NCBI GenBank assembly: GCA_035048485.1
Contig: CM068588.1
Coordinates: forward strand, 26,563,118 to 26,627,117
From: Pteria penguin
Lineage: Eukaryota; Mollusca; Bivalvia; Pterioida; Pteriidae
DNA: 64,000 bases
Direction: 5' to 3'
Below, piece after piece: positions 52,901 to 64,000 of this stretch. Within the stretch, counting starts at the first letter, position 1; each line of letters starts with the position of its first letter. The position numbers and the translations under genes were made by a program. Below the pieces are notes generated by a model. It was not told where the DNA came from and searched no databases. It saw only the letters and a program-made list of their open reading frames with translations.

Positions 52901-55301
52901 GGGCGCCCACCTTCCCACTCACCGCAAAAGCAGCACAATCAAAGGTCACACATTCAAAAATTTATAAATAATCCTCTATATAGAGAACAAGGGTCAACAG
53001 GTTTCTCAAGGAGAGAGGATATATAAATTTATTACACACGAAAAAATTATACAATAATATGTTGCTATCAAAAATATGTAAGGAGACATCAACATAAGTA
53101 AACTGTGCTCTGCCTAAAGAAAAAAAAAACCAAACAAATAAGTTATCAAAATGAAAAAAAAAATTGTAATGATAAACTTCTGCACAAAGGAGATATTCTT
53201 TGGTTTTTTTACATCATTAACTGTTATTCATCATGTAAATGTTAGTACCGAAGTACTGAAAATAAATATCTCCGAGATGTCTTCCTCCTACGGGAACAAA
53301 CAGCGTCTTAGATGAGAAAGGACAAACATTATGTAGTTTTATATTTATCATATGAAAATAATTAGTATGGATGTTTGTGTTCATCTGATATTCTATATTC
53401 TCGCAGGAATATACCTATGATGTGAAGATATCACACAATAATGTAAAACGTAAGTCACATTATAATCAAGGAATAGGACATTCCCAGCCCTTGAAAGAGT
53501 CAGAGGTGGGATTTGATCGGATCAGGAGTCACGGAGGAGCAATCATTTCCTGTTGACCGGTCACAACAAATTTAATTGGTTTAGGTTTTCATGAAACACA
53601 GTGAACGATTTTTCTTAGAGTCACAATATTATCTTGTTTCAAAAATATGAAAATATGAAAAATGACATCAAATATTGTAAAATGGTTGAACAAGAAGATT
53701 ACGACCAAGACAAAAGGACAACATTTTCGGCAAAGGATTAAGATTTTAAGACTTGCAGCTTGGTAATATTAACGATAATGTGGGCTGTACAAACGTTTAT
53801 ATATCGAAACAGGTGAAATGCAGATATAATATGGCGGTGATATAGGAATGTTGCTGTCTTAGTGTGTGATATTTACAATCAGAAAATACATACTATTATA
53901 TCAAATACGGCAAATTGTCTGAATAGTGATATATTAAGAAATTGGTCAGTATTCATTAGAATATCAAATAAACTGTCCTTGATCTATTCTAAAAAGTAAT
54001 CATCCATGATACATTTTTATTATTTGTCTGTATGTCTCTCTGTTACTGTTCCATTCTGTCTATATGTAAAAAAATTATATTCTCTGTGGTGTTGCCGAGC
54101 AAATTCATTCTGGACTGTAATACTAATTGTGTGTATGTTTTGTTTTCTTACTTATGAACATATATTTCGTAATTAATTCACAGTACCGACAATAATTCCT
54201 ACTCTTTCTACTTTTTAATATTTTCTTTATTTTCTATTATATTGTTTGCAAGCGCTTAAGAGAAAAGTTCAATCGTCTTTCCTTTAAGGACCACTAAGAA
54301 ATGTTCTCTTTTATTCTAAATATCTTTGATCCCCATTTTCAATACAGTATTTTGTAAGCAATTATACACTTACAGATTTCTATTGTCATTTGAATATATA
54401 CAACATAAGTAATACCTCTTATAATGACATAAATGTAAATCTATATATACAGGTGCAAAAGCTCCAGTCCAGCTTTTATTTTGCAAAAGCAAACATTGCA
54501 GAAACAAGGAGGACATCGACAAGTATACTTACCGTACTGTATTAAGATGTAGAAATGGAGGATGTTTTAAACTGACAAACGTTGCAATTCTAATATTAAT
54601 CATACCTGTATCGATGTAAAACTACGTTTGTCTTTTGGTGTAACGATTTCTGTTTAAAGAATGTGATTGTACATTATGACAGAACATGAACCAAAACTTG
54701 GGTAGCAATGAAATGGAGGAACTGATTTTCCGTTTAACTGGACTATGACAATCTTTTGTGATCACCTAATTTTTCACAAGGGTCTTATGAATCAGAGATA
54801 TCCAGAGTAGAGTGTGCTTAAATCCTATTCTTATGTTTGTAATTTTGAAATGTATATTTTCTTAAACAAGTTTTAAAAATCAAAGTGAAGTATTCTCCCA
54901 TTTTGACAAAAAATGTTTAAGCTACCTATCTACTATTCTTGCATGCTTAACCCACGAAATATTGATTTATGTAAATTTTCTTGCTCCTCCCAATCGAATT
55001 GTTCCTCTCTTAGATTAAATATAGAAAACATAGAAACACAAAAACTTCTCTTCATTCAGTGTATAATCATATGAATTTTCAGTTCATTATCTAATGAAAT
55101 TTACGAAACTAAAATATATCATTATACTGAAAGTTTTAAAGTATTAACAAAAACTGTAACCCAGTAACATTTACTTTTGTTACTTTCTAATTTAAACATA
55201 TATCAATGACCACACCCAATAAGAAGAATACATTCATATTCACCTGTTCCACTCGAATATCCCAATCACCAAAGATTTTTCTACCTCTGAAATACTTCGA
55301 C
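49949..55301 (-). CDS. SYN: Synapsin, partial: four consecutive domain C exons
   Basis: Minus-strand exons in transcript order are 55301-55244 ([19 protein letters not shown]), 52148-52057 (AEFKEINL...[11 protein letters not shown]), 50645-50495 ([11 protein letters not shown]...[15 protein letters not shown]...RPWV) and 50038-49949 ([20 protein letters not shown] then [10 protein letters not shown]). All splice sites are AG/GT and all phases join without a shift. Together they give about 130 residues of the synapsin ATP-grasp-like domain C, the part that binds ATP and mediates dimerisation on synaptic vesicles. Motifs [14 protein letters not shown] and YPNH are diagnostic. Introns are about 3095, 1411 and 456 bp. 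The exon before DW|SKYF and the exon after NHREM were not found. Synapsin acts in the presynaptic cytoplasm; no signal peptide is expected. Identity is firm and the gene is incomplete in this window. Confidence 0.93.
51101..51144 (+). ncRNA. Hammerhead ribozyme motif (retroelement-type)
   Basis: All conserved parts are present in order. Helix I is CATTAC (51101-51106) paired with GTAATG (51139-51144), six perfect pairs. The core CTGAAGA is at 51107-51113. Helix II is GGC/GCC around a 7-nt loop (51114-51126). GAAA is at 51127-51130. A very short helix III CACGTG follows (51131-51136), then TA (51137-51138), with cleavage expected after 51138 (GUA triplet). Very short helix III is known from ribozymes of Penelope-like elements and retrozymes. 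It is antisense inside a synapsin intron. Activity is inferred, not shown. Confidence 0.75.
51850..52025. repeat. Dispersed GATTGTGCTGC-family repeat, diverged copy
   Basis: Shares GACTTAAGACGGTC, GTCAATCAATTGGTGTG, ACCAGTTTACG and CCCACTCACC with the copies at 40980 and 52725. The inverted ends are mutated. It lies 32 bp downstream of the synapsin exon at 52057-52148, in the following intron. Confidence 0.75.
52560..52665 (+). repeat. Retroelement-tail-like dispersed sequence, copy 2
   Basis: GCATCACTACTGAAGCGTTA then GTCATCGAAACGCACATATG and ATGCACTAATT align with 39920-39975 and 61497-61555. It lies in the synapsin intron between the exons at 52148 and 55244. Confidence 0.55.
52725..53115. 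repeat. Dispersed repeat with GATTGTGCTGC inverted ends, copy 2
   Basis: The core 52816-52940 runs from AATTGTGCTGCGGTTACGAT to CGCAAAAGCAGCACAATC. It matches 40980-41375 along about 390 bp with moderate divergence, including CTCTATATAGAGAACAAGGG and ATATGTTGCTATCAAAAATA. Confidence 0.88.
53490..53590 (-). mobile_element. Penelope-type element 3' fragment, reverse strand
   Basis: The reverse complement contains TGTGACCGGTCAACAGG, GCTCCTCC and CTGATCCGATCAAATCCCAC. These resemble the 3' non-coding segment of the retroelement at 58590-58660 (GTGACCGGTCGGCAGGG, TACTCCTCC, CTGATCCCACCTCTG). Confidence 0.6.
54452..54624 (+). other. Possible terminal exon with CxxxxC motifs
   Basis: After an acceptor-like TATATATACAG, 57 codons are open to a TAA. 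The peptide has CKSKHC, then [12 protein letters not shown], then a hydrophobic end. The N-terminal half is GC-richer than its intron surroundings. A second segment at 59032-59155 ends similarly (VSCTNGVC). I do not recognise the family and found no partner exon. It sits antisense in a synapsin intron. Confidence 0.3.
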
Positions 55302-55526
55302 CTGAAAAGCATGAAAACATGCATATTAATAATATATATTTACTTTCAATTTTATTCATTTTGAATTTAGCAGTCTATGGAAATTGGTTTCGCAAATCAT
55401 TCATTTTGTGAGAATTCACAAGACTTCAGAGTAAAGAGCAAGGTAAAAATCAAATAATATCGACCACATATGCATTTCTGATATTAAATCCTTTGCAGGG
55501 ATCAAATAGCCAAATAACGTGGTTCT

Positions 55527-55597
55527 GAGAGAGAGGGAGAGAGAGATAGACAGAGAGACAGAGAGAGACAGACAGAGAGAGAGACAGAAAGAGACAG

Positions 55598-55659
<62 letters not shown>
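55527..55659. repeat. (GA)n microsatellite
   Basis: About 130 bp of GA and GACA repeats, the last 60 bp nearly pure GA. The minus-strand Ser/Leu-rich frame across it is a repeat artefact. Confidence 0.97.
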
Positions 55660-55663
<4 letters not shown>

Positions 55664-57544
55664 CCTCTGTTGTGTATAGCATTTGAAAGGTGTTACATGC
55701 TGTCTTCAAGAACTGTTCTTTTAAAATTCTTCGAATTAAAAACTTAATTAATATTGGTATCAATGCAATTTATATGCAATATATAAACAGTGTAACAGCT
55801 TTAATCAACGAGGAATAACCATCATACATTTATGTCTATCGTGCATATTGGAAACAAGAGATAAGTCTCGATTATATGATAAAATCCATTAACAGAAAAT
55901 CAAGGGGAAAACACCACAGAGGACGTCACGAAATATTGCGTTATATTTGAGTCATGAAGTTCAACTGGCATACAGTCAGATTATCTTGACCACAACTTAA
56001 TCAGAATGATATACATAGAGTACATATTGCTAAGATAGACTGACAAAAAGAGTGCAATAATCAGTTCGTTTGGGCTTATTTATAAAAATCCCACACTCGA
56101 TCTTTTCTACCTTAAATACGCAAGATCGCAAGTACAAACTGACCGTTTTGACTCGTTTTTTTTTTATACACACCATTCTTTTGATCTCCAGTGCGGCATA
56201 AAACGGAAAGATAACGAAAGAGAGCATAGTAAAGAAAAAGAAATCAATAATTTTATGATACAGATAATAAACGACATTTCCAATGTATAAAATTAACATT
56301 GGCCATTTTCAGGGTACGACATCAGTGCTTTTTAATCGTCATGATTAAGGAACTAATAAACCCGGATAGTATTTAGTTATAAGTTTGCCCTTAAAATCTG
56401 GAAAGGTAGGTGTTTTATAATTTCACATAATATTCACGGTATAAAAATCTCGTCATCACTTGCCTTATTCTTCATCTGGCATAGAAGAAACATCGCACCA
56501 GGCAAAAAGAGCCAGATTTGATAATTGTAATTTGAATTATAAGGGCATTAAGATAATTCTCTTCAATTCTTATCAAAATGAGAGAGATATCTTATCTTTA
56601 TAGGAAATACTTTTATAATGTATGTAATAAAGTAATAGATGTGTCGATTCCAATCAATATTTAAACCTTTGGTAGAAATATAATGTCTGCTAAAAGATTG
56701 AATCGTATCTTTATGTATAATATATGATTAGTGCGGTACGTTGGTTATGAATGACTTGTTTTAGGTAATAATTTTTCAATAGCGAAAATCCCACTACGTG
56801 TTTTCCAGCTCCATTGTTTGCACACATGAACTATTAAAATAATGTTCACAAATACTGATTGACTGAACGAAAATATTGGAGGCATGATTCTTATGAATAT
56901 ATTTAATAACACACTTGAATCACAATATTTCTAAATCGATGCAAAGGCAGTAAAGAATGCATCTAGAAAAAAATGTACTAACTGGATCGACTTTTCTGGA
57001 AGGTTCTTTTTTGTGAAGTACTTCAATGTAAAAAATATATCATTTATAGAAAATCGATTATATCAATGGTAGTAATTATTTCAAAAAAGTACTTTCGTTT
57101 TCAAATATTCCAATAATCAGACTACGAAGAAACGTAATAGCGAACTCACAATATAGGAATATTGAATGTTATTTCCTTGTTTCTTCCTACTGAAATAAAC
57201 TACTAAAAAGAAACTTATTCTCAACTTCAAGTCACGACTTCTCAAATGGGATGGAGCAGTTTCAAAGGTCGCTTATCCTTTTAAACTTTTAAATATAAAC
57301 ATTAACAATCCTTTTCCCTAAATACAATTGTCATCTAGTCCCTATGACATAGTTACCTTTATCCTAATAACCGAATTAGTGCACAACACTTATTATTCAA
57401 CGTCTTTATGATATTTCATTTACTTTTTTTATTTACTTGTTTTTCTTTTTTTGTTTTTCTTTTTCTTTTTGGTTTTGGTTACGTTTCGTTTTGTTTTCAG
57501 GTGTTTTTTTATCATTTACTTGACACTTTATCATTTACTTGGCA
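55660..57544. other. No supported gene; upstream flank or intron of synapsin
   Basis: AT-rich sequence. The synapsin exon expected to end with codons for TDW was searched for on the minus strand and not found, so this is probably intron. Confidence 0.5.
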
Positions 57545-58760
57545 TCTCAAAATCTGACAACTATGAAATGCATTAAGGCTTATGATCTTTATACACTTTA
57601 TACCACCATACCCCATGATAAGTTGAAAAACAAGCTCTTTAGAATTATTGATAACTGTTTCTTCACCAAAAATGGTTCACGCAAATAAAAATTTATTGTT
57701 TTAGGATATCCAGATACATACTTTGTGAAAAACCACTCTGAATCTAAATATAAGTACTCTGAAGATGACATTTAAAAACATGCTGGACTTTCTGATTGAC
57801 AATATACATGTTGTGTTCGGTGATCAGGTCTTCCAACAAACAATCGGAATCCCTATGGGGACTAACTGTGCTCCTTTACTAGCCGATTTGTTCCTTTCGT
57901 CGTCCAAAACTGACTTCATACAAAATCTTGTAAGTCAAAATAAGAATCATTTGGCATTGTCCTTTAATTTTACGTTCAGATATATTGATGATGTACTATT
58001 TATGAATAGGAAAAACTTTGATACATACGTACATACAATATATCCCAAGGAACTTGAAATTAAGGACACTACAATGTCCAATTCATGTGCTTCATATTTA
58101 GATCTACTCATTGATATCGACCGAGATAGTAAACTTACTGCTTCAATTTATGACAAACGTGATGACTTTAGTTTCCCCATTGTTAACTTTCCATATACTA
58201 GTAGCAACATTCCTTTATCACATGCGTACGGTGTTTATGTATCCGAATTGATTTGATATGCGTCAGCGTCATCTGAGTATTGCTCTTTCATTTGTCGAAG
58301 TCAACTACTAGGAGAAAGTTACTCAAACAAGGATATGAGATATCACGACTTTTGTCAACAATCCGCAAATTTTACGGTCGTTATAAAGACCTTATTTGCT
58401 CATATGATGTATCGTTGTTGTTGGTTTCCTTATTTCAAAGTAACTAAACCATCTGTATTACCTATACTATACAACAGTGTTCTTACTGCTTATGACATAT
58501 ACCTATTTTGACTACGGCTGTGCCGTTTCCTAATTCTGTGACAGCGAATAATACTTTTTCGCTTATACTTATAGCAACACGACGGATGTGACCGGTCGGC
58601 AGGGGATGCTTACTCCTCCATGGCACCTGATCCCACCTCTGTTTTGACAGAGATTCGTGATTGCTAACATTGTATTTACATATGCATTGTCGTGTTTCTT
58701 CGACTTCGGGTTGTGGATATCGGATCAATATCTTTGATTTGTACTTACATGAAAATTATT
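57545..58760 (+). mobile_element. 5'-truncated Penelope-type retroelement, copy 2
   Basis: The copy starts in the reverse-transcriptase region (YTLYTTIPHDKLKNKLF near 57600). After one in-frame stop and a frame change it has an uninterrupted stretch 57765-58256 with IGIPMGTNCAPLLADLF and RYIDDVLF, so the YxDD catalytic motif is intact here, unlike copy 1. A stop at 58254 and later frameshifts end the frame. The 3' part holds CTTACTCCTCCATGGCACCT and GATCCCACCTCTG. It is a dead insertion upstream of the detected synapsin exons. Confidence 0.82.
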
Positions 58761-61389
58761 GTCGTTGAATTACGAGCCAGGTAATTTTTTTCTTTACAGA
58801 ATCTTTCATAAAAAGGACGATCTTCGATTTTTTTTTATTCCAATGTCTCTGGCCTGCTGTTTGGATTTCAAGATATTGTGGTACGTGGTATTTATATTTT
58901 TCACAAAAAATTAAATTAAATTTAATGATTTAAAATTACGACGTTCGACCAATGTTCGACAAAACTGGTCGTGTTACGGGTATTACTTGAAAGCTCTTCA
59001 AGTCCCATTTATCTATTAAGTTGTTTTCAGAAACGAGATGTTGTTAGAATCGAATGGAATAAACTAAATGGTCATGTTGTTCAAAAGTCTAGAAAACTGA
59101 AATTAATGCTAATTGTATCTTGTACCAATGGAGTGTGTACGTCCTCATTCTCCTAACCATACAAAATAACGAAATTCGATTTTATACCCTGACTTTATTA
59201 CATCTAACATAGAGCATATTCAAAATACTTTATCTGTCTTTATCATAACTTCTTTTGTATTATTTATTTCATTATTTATTTTTTTCATTTTTATGTATTT
59301 TTTATCCATTTCTAATTTGGTATTGTACGCGAGTTCATTTACATAATTCTAGGCATTTTCATAGACTCAATAGGAAAGTGCTCAGACCAAATTATTTACT
59401 TCAGTTTTATATTACAGATTTTTCATTATAATGGACAAAATTTTGTTTTCGTATCTTTGATCTGTTCGAAGAACTAATCATTCATGATACATTATAATGA
59501 CTTTTACATAAGTTATTGCCTTTTTTGTCTATATGAATATGTTCATAGCGTCCTGAGGTGTTGCGGAATAAATCCTATCTGGACTAGTTACTATGTATTG
59601 CTATATGAAAAATATCGTTTTTATGAGGAGAAAACTGTCCAAATACTATCTCCTCGTTGTGATTTATTGAGTGATTACGCAATAAAATTCTTCTAGACGC
59701 ATTCACTTATCCGGAAACTCCATGTGATCCCAAATCACAGCATTACTGCATATTGGGCTAATACATATAATTGGGCACAATTCTGGTTTCCTCTGGGAAT
59801 GTAGATCGATATGTGTTATTCAAATATATAGCTATCCACACAAAACCTTTCCGCAGAAATGTCAATATCATCTACCATCGCACACGTCTGAGACTGGTAT
59901 TTATCTGATGTAATGATATTATTTGGACAATACAATAAATTATTCCTTGTGCATGATTAAGAAGAAGTGTCAAGGAATGTTCCTCTTCATGACATTCTAT
60001 TTTCATCTTAAAAATAATTTCATATTTTTATAATTATATAATGTTCAGGAGATAACTATTACTTTTACAAAAAAGATGGAACCCCTTCTCCTTTGTTTTA
60101 GTTACATAATCGGAATAACAATCAAAGATCTCTGGAAAGCTATCACGAGTCAGCTCGTGATTAAGAGAAATCACGTCCTATGTTGGAAGACCACGATAAC
60201 GGTTTCTTCACCCGCTTAACAGAATGCCACCATATTAATAAACAAATACCGCTCTGGACTTTTACAAAATGAAATAAACTCATAACAACCATAAACTGAC
60301 TTATAAGTCTGTTGCACGTTTTGCATATCATAAATTATACAAGAATATTGAACAGATAATACATTAGTCTCCCAACTTCATTTTACTATATTAAAACAAC
60401 AGTACCCTGCGGGGTTTATAGATTTGAAAAATTCAATTCTGACATAATAATACATGTATATTCGTTATGCAAAGTTCAATATCACAAAGTTTATAATCGC
60501 TCTCTTTTTCTCAGGACAATAAATTACTATTAATATATCAGAGCTATTCTCAAATTAATTGTCACATAAACATAGATCATAATATTTATCTATTCCAAAC
60601 CTTTTCATTTAGAAAAAAATGATTATTTTAAGTCAGTTTTCTGAATCAATGATACTGCTAAGAACCTTATTATGAAGTATACCTTATACTCTACACCAAG
60701 ATAGTCAGGAATAGAATTTTACTCTTACTAACATATACTGATTTACTGTCAAGACCCTTTTATAGCCCCCCCCCCCTTTCTTTTGTTTCTTTCGTTCATC
60801 CTTATTCTCTTTTTTTTTTCATTTGTTATTTACATGACGCTGAAACGTTAAGAACATGTATGGAAAACACATATTTTCATACTTATGCCTTTTGCACGAC
60901 CATTTAATATGAAAGTTTAATGAATTATATACAAAAACTTTTTCACTTAAAAGGAGTATTAAAGTCTCATAATTTATTTGCAATATGGAAAAAGCTGATC
61001 ATATTGTCAAGACAATTATTACCATTAACGTTAATGTTTTCCCATTTATTATATTCTGCATGTAAACTATATATAATAAAAACCTCATTCACATCTTTAA
61101 ATCATCACTAAAATCAAATGAGCACGAGGCCTAAGCTGAGCATTTTAGCTTATGGTAAAATTTCATCAAGTAAATGTAACCTCAGCAAAATGTGCAAAAT
61201 TTACATTTCTCAATGAAATTATTACAGGAATACTTTTAGATACATTTAGTCTTTTATGCAACCCATTTGCTGAAGTGTGTTTCGAATTTATTTTCATCGC
61301 CTTTGATTAATACTGTGAAGGATCTTGCTGAAACCAACAGAATTTGTATGCCATTATTCATTTTTGTATGCCAACTTATTTCATACCTC
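58761..61389. other. No supported gene, apart from one exon-like segment
   Basis: AT-rich sequence with a C-run near 60766. The only coding-like piece is at 59032-59155 (separate entry). Confidence 0.45.
59032..59155 (+). other. Possible terminal exon ending in a CTNGVC motif
   Basis: The acceptor AAGTTGTTTTCAG precedes 40 codons and a TAA at 59152-59154. The peptide starts KRDVVRIEW and ends LIVSCTNGVCTSSFS. The C-x-N-G-x-C end resembles that at 54452-54624. Support is weak: no upstream exon was found. Confidence 0.25.
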
Positions 61390-61575
61390 CATGCATAGTT
61401 CTGTCTTTAGATCGGTTCTTCGCCACTTACTTTTTACTTTTTGTTAATTTTGTAATGAGTTATATATATCTTCGATGTTGCACAGTCTAGGCCTTGGGCA
61501 TCAGTGAGGAGACGTAAGTTGTCGAAATGTACATATGACGCACCTATTTAATACAAATATATATGCTCTGATTTT
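61390..61575 (+). mobile_element. Retroelement-tail-like dispersed sequence, copy 3
   Basis: TGCATAGTTCTGTCTTTAGA at the left and GGGCATCAGTGAGGAGACGT then AAGTTGTCGAAATGTACATA at the right align in order with the copy at 39780-39985. Confidence 0.6.
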
Positions 61576-63109
61576 TATTCCTACTAAATTTCATAAAAAA
61601 GCCTCATTCTTTAACGTGTAAAAGTTTACGCCGTATGAAATATTGAGCGGACGGATTGAGAAACGCAATAACTAATCTGATTCCTCGACATAGGGGCTGA
61701 TTGCTCTTTGAGATTAGGTTTTATTTGCTCAAAACTTTTTCTATTGTTTTAAGTAACCGTAGAATAGGAACTGAAAATGAACATATTCAAAGTTTCTTTT
61801 CCATATATATAAACATGTTGATAAAATATGTACCAAATCGAAATAATGGTATAATTGAAATTATTTTTAAATCAAAGCAACGAGACTTGAATTTTAACTT
61901 ACGTTTGGCTTAACCAGTTTTTGAGGGTTTATATAGTTTGGTATTGGACTCCCTTGTGAATGGATACATCACCGACAAAACTACTGCTGGCGCTGACTGT
62001 TCAACTTAATGCATGCTACCAATTGATCAATCGTATATCGCGAGAATCGGTGTCGCCGAAATGGTCTCAACAATCGATACCGCAAGGGAATCTACAATCG
62101 CATGTGATCGGATGGATATAAACTGTCTTGTATGTCACAAGCAGAACCTTTAATCGTCACACTATTTTAAAAGGGATGTATTAAATAGATACTGGCTACG
62201 TGCGTATTGACTCTTGTCTGAACAATTATATCATTTCTATAGGAAATATTATCCAAAACACCTGACCTGCCAAACCTAGTTATGTGTATCAGTAATATAT
62301 GTACTATAATTTGTATCATCAATAACAGCCGTAAGACTCGATAACCATTTATCGCCCGGATATAAGATACTTTGTCTGCGGAGAGGAATTAAGACATATA
62401 ATATCCATTCCATAGAAATGATTGGCATATCAATTTATGGATACATGGACATCCAACAATCTCTGTCGGAAAACAAATTGTATTATAGTTAGATGTTAGT
62501 TGCTTTTTGTATCGTGAGATATACATCGATACGTACTTTGTGTGGATACATGTTGTAATTTGGTTTTAGCTTTATGAGATATCTATCCTGATACTTAAAA
62601 GTTATTGTAACGTGCGATAAATATTTTGATACATAATGTGTAATGTGCGATATATATCTTGATACTTATTGTAATGTGCGATATGTGTCTTGATACATAT
62701 CGTAATATGCGATGTATGATACATTATGACACATCTTTGTATTTGCAATATATATTTACAAATCCACTGCATTTCCCTTATATGCAGGTTAGTAGGGCAA
62801 CTGCACTGCATTTTCCAATGTCTGCAGTCGGTGTCACGTAACCAAATACGAAAGAATAAGTACATGTATGATAATATTTTTAAAACACCTTTTCTTTGTC
62901 CATAGAATTATGACAAATGATGCAATTCTTTAATACAAAACAAAAAATGAATTTAAAATACTTCTGGATTAAGAAAATTTGTATTGAACCGAATAATACT
63001 TCTCAACTTCTCACTGACAACTAAGAAAGCATACCCAAAATGCCTCCAAAAACAACTAAAGCAGATGCCCCCTGTGGGTTTAATTCATAGCAACATAATA
63101 TTTATGAAT
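61576..63109. other. No supported gene
   Basis: AT-rich unique DNA. In 62600-62720 the phrase AATGTGCGATATATATCTTG with ATACTTATTGT is repeated three to four times with changes, a short degenerate tandem repeat of about 40 bp. Confidence 0.5.
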
Positions 63110-63402
63110 ATTACCAGTAGTGACCTTGCCTTTTGACCCTCAAATCTATAGACATCCTTCCCTTTTGATAAAATTTTAATTACCTCTGTAAAATATGTGA
63201 AATATAATAATATTCTAATGAGCCGTTAATTATGTATGATAATATATGAAAGTCACATAGAAACCAATAACTTCAGTGTATTCTATCAGCTGTGACCTTG
63301 ACCTTTTTACCCCAAAATCAAAAGGGTTCTTCCTCTCTTAATAAGTAAGCATATATCCCACAATATGATGAAGGAAGATACTTGATTATTCATCTGGAAA
63401 CC

Positions 63403-63454
<52 letters not shown>

Positions 63455-63680
63455 GTCTATTTTCATCAGCTGTGACATTGATCTTTGGCTTTGACTCCAT
63501 AATCAATAGGGATCTTCCTCTCTTGAAAAGTAAGCATATATCTCAACTTGATCTGAATATAATGAAGCGTGCTTGAGTTATTTTCCAAAATCCAATTATT
63601 ATAGTCTATTTTCACAAGTTGTGACCTTGACACCTTTGATCTTTTTACCCATATAGGAAATGAACATCTTTCATATCATA
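63110..63680. repeat. Diverged about 170-bp tandem repeat with TGTGACCTTGAC core
   Basis: Units share TCA(G/C)CTGTGACCTTGACCTTT, AATCAA(T/A)AGGG(A/T)TCTTCC and AAGTAAGCATATAT(C). They begin near 63115, 63285, 63460 and 63610. An (ATA)n microsatellite interrupts the array at 63402-63453. Confidence 0.7.
63402..63453. repeat. (ATA)n microsatellite
   Basis: About 17 perfect ATA/AAT units. Confidence 0.97.
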
Positions 63681-64000
63681 CTATCCAATTTGTCACACAG
63701 CTGAATCCAAAATTTTCACTACCCTGGGTATCAAAGCAATATCGTTATCATAAATTCTGTTTTATAGCAAATCAACACTAGAAAGCCAAAAGTATATCTT
63801 AGTAGCTGCTGTAATTTAGGAACAGATGTGAACTGGTACATAAATATGAAATAATAGTGTCACTTAAGCAACAATCGGCACTCTTTCGCATTCACAAACT
63901 AATCAACGACCCATGAAACATCCATTTCCTTGTTCCTATAAAAGTGCAACATGGCAAGTGAGGATGTCATTAATCTGTGTGTTCTTTTTTGTGAAAGTTA

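Noticed and set aside
55416..55763. 115-codon minus-strand Ser/Leu-rich protein
   Set aside because: It is the translation of a (GA)n microsatellite.
59032..59155. A third TIMP copy
   Set aside because: The WNK...QKSRKL...C-x4-C order loosely recalls TIMP exon 4, but phase, cysteine spacing and flanking exons do not fit.
62800..62840. Possible synapsin exon ending in TDW on the minus strand
   Set aside because: The CAGTCGGTGTC word gives DTD, but no GT donor follows at the required place and the upstream residues do not resemble LLVIDD.

Overview
This window looks like genomic DNA from a lophotrochozoan animal, most probably a bivalve mollusc. The reasons are the AT-rich sequence with spliced genes, long introns, many minisatellites with units of about 34-37 bp, tRNA-headed SINEs ending in (ATCA)n, and decayed reverse-transcriptase elements whose protein I recognise as a type common in bivalves. 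I do not assign a species. There are no operons, bacterial genes or CRISPR arrays.

Three spliced genes can be rebuilt from the sequence. Two are tissue inhibitors of metalloproteinases (TIMP) on the + strand: copy A (23819-27773, five coding exons, 316 aa) and copy B (36211-40431, five coding exons, 239 aa). All four coding introns have the same phase in both copies (1, 0, 1, 0). The third gene, on the - strand at 49949-55301, is part of synapsin: four consecutive exons of domain C, all in phase. The exons before and after these four were not found in the window.

The layout is the main result. In vertebrates and Drosophila, TIMP genes lie inside a synapsin intron on the opposite strand. Here two TIMP genes lie antisense and downstream of the synapsin exon that ends in NHREM. 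If the next synapsin exon is left of the window, both TIMPs are nested in one intron of at least about 50 kb.

Region by region: 0-3.8 kb has a reverse-strand SINE, a TA-rich simple repeat and a 2.1 kb minisatellite. 4-19 kb has no supported gene and carries SINEs, MITEs and microsatellites. 19.1-21.9 kb holds three minisatellite arrays. 23.8-27.9 kb is TIMP A, with a higher-order repeat in its second intron. 28-36 kb holds two SINEs with target-site duplications, a foldback element inside a diverged satellite, and a 36/37-bp minisatellite. 36.2-40.7 kb is TIMP B, with two MITEs in its introns. 41-49 kb has repeat copies, an unidentified coding-like segment, a dead Penelope-type retroelement and a 36-bp minisatellite. 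49.9-55.3 kb is synapsin, whose introns contain a textbook hammerhead ribozyme motif (51101-51144). 55-64 kb has microsatellites, a second truncated retroelement and diverged repeats.

TIMPs are secreted inhibitors of zinc metalloproteinases, and synapsin is a cytoplasmic synaptic-vesicle protein. They share a locus, not a known pathway.
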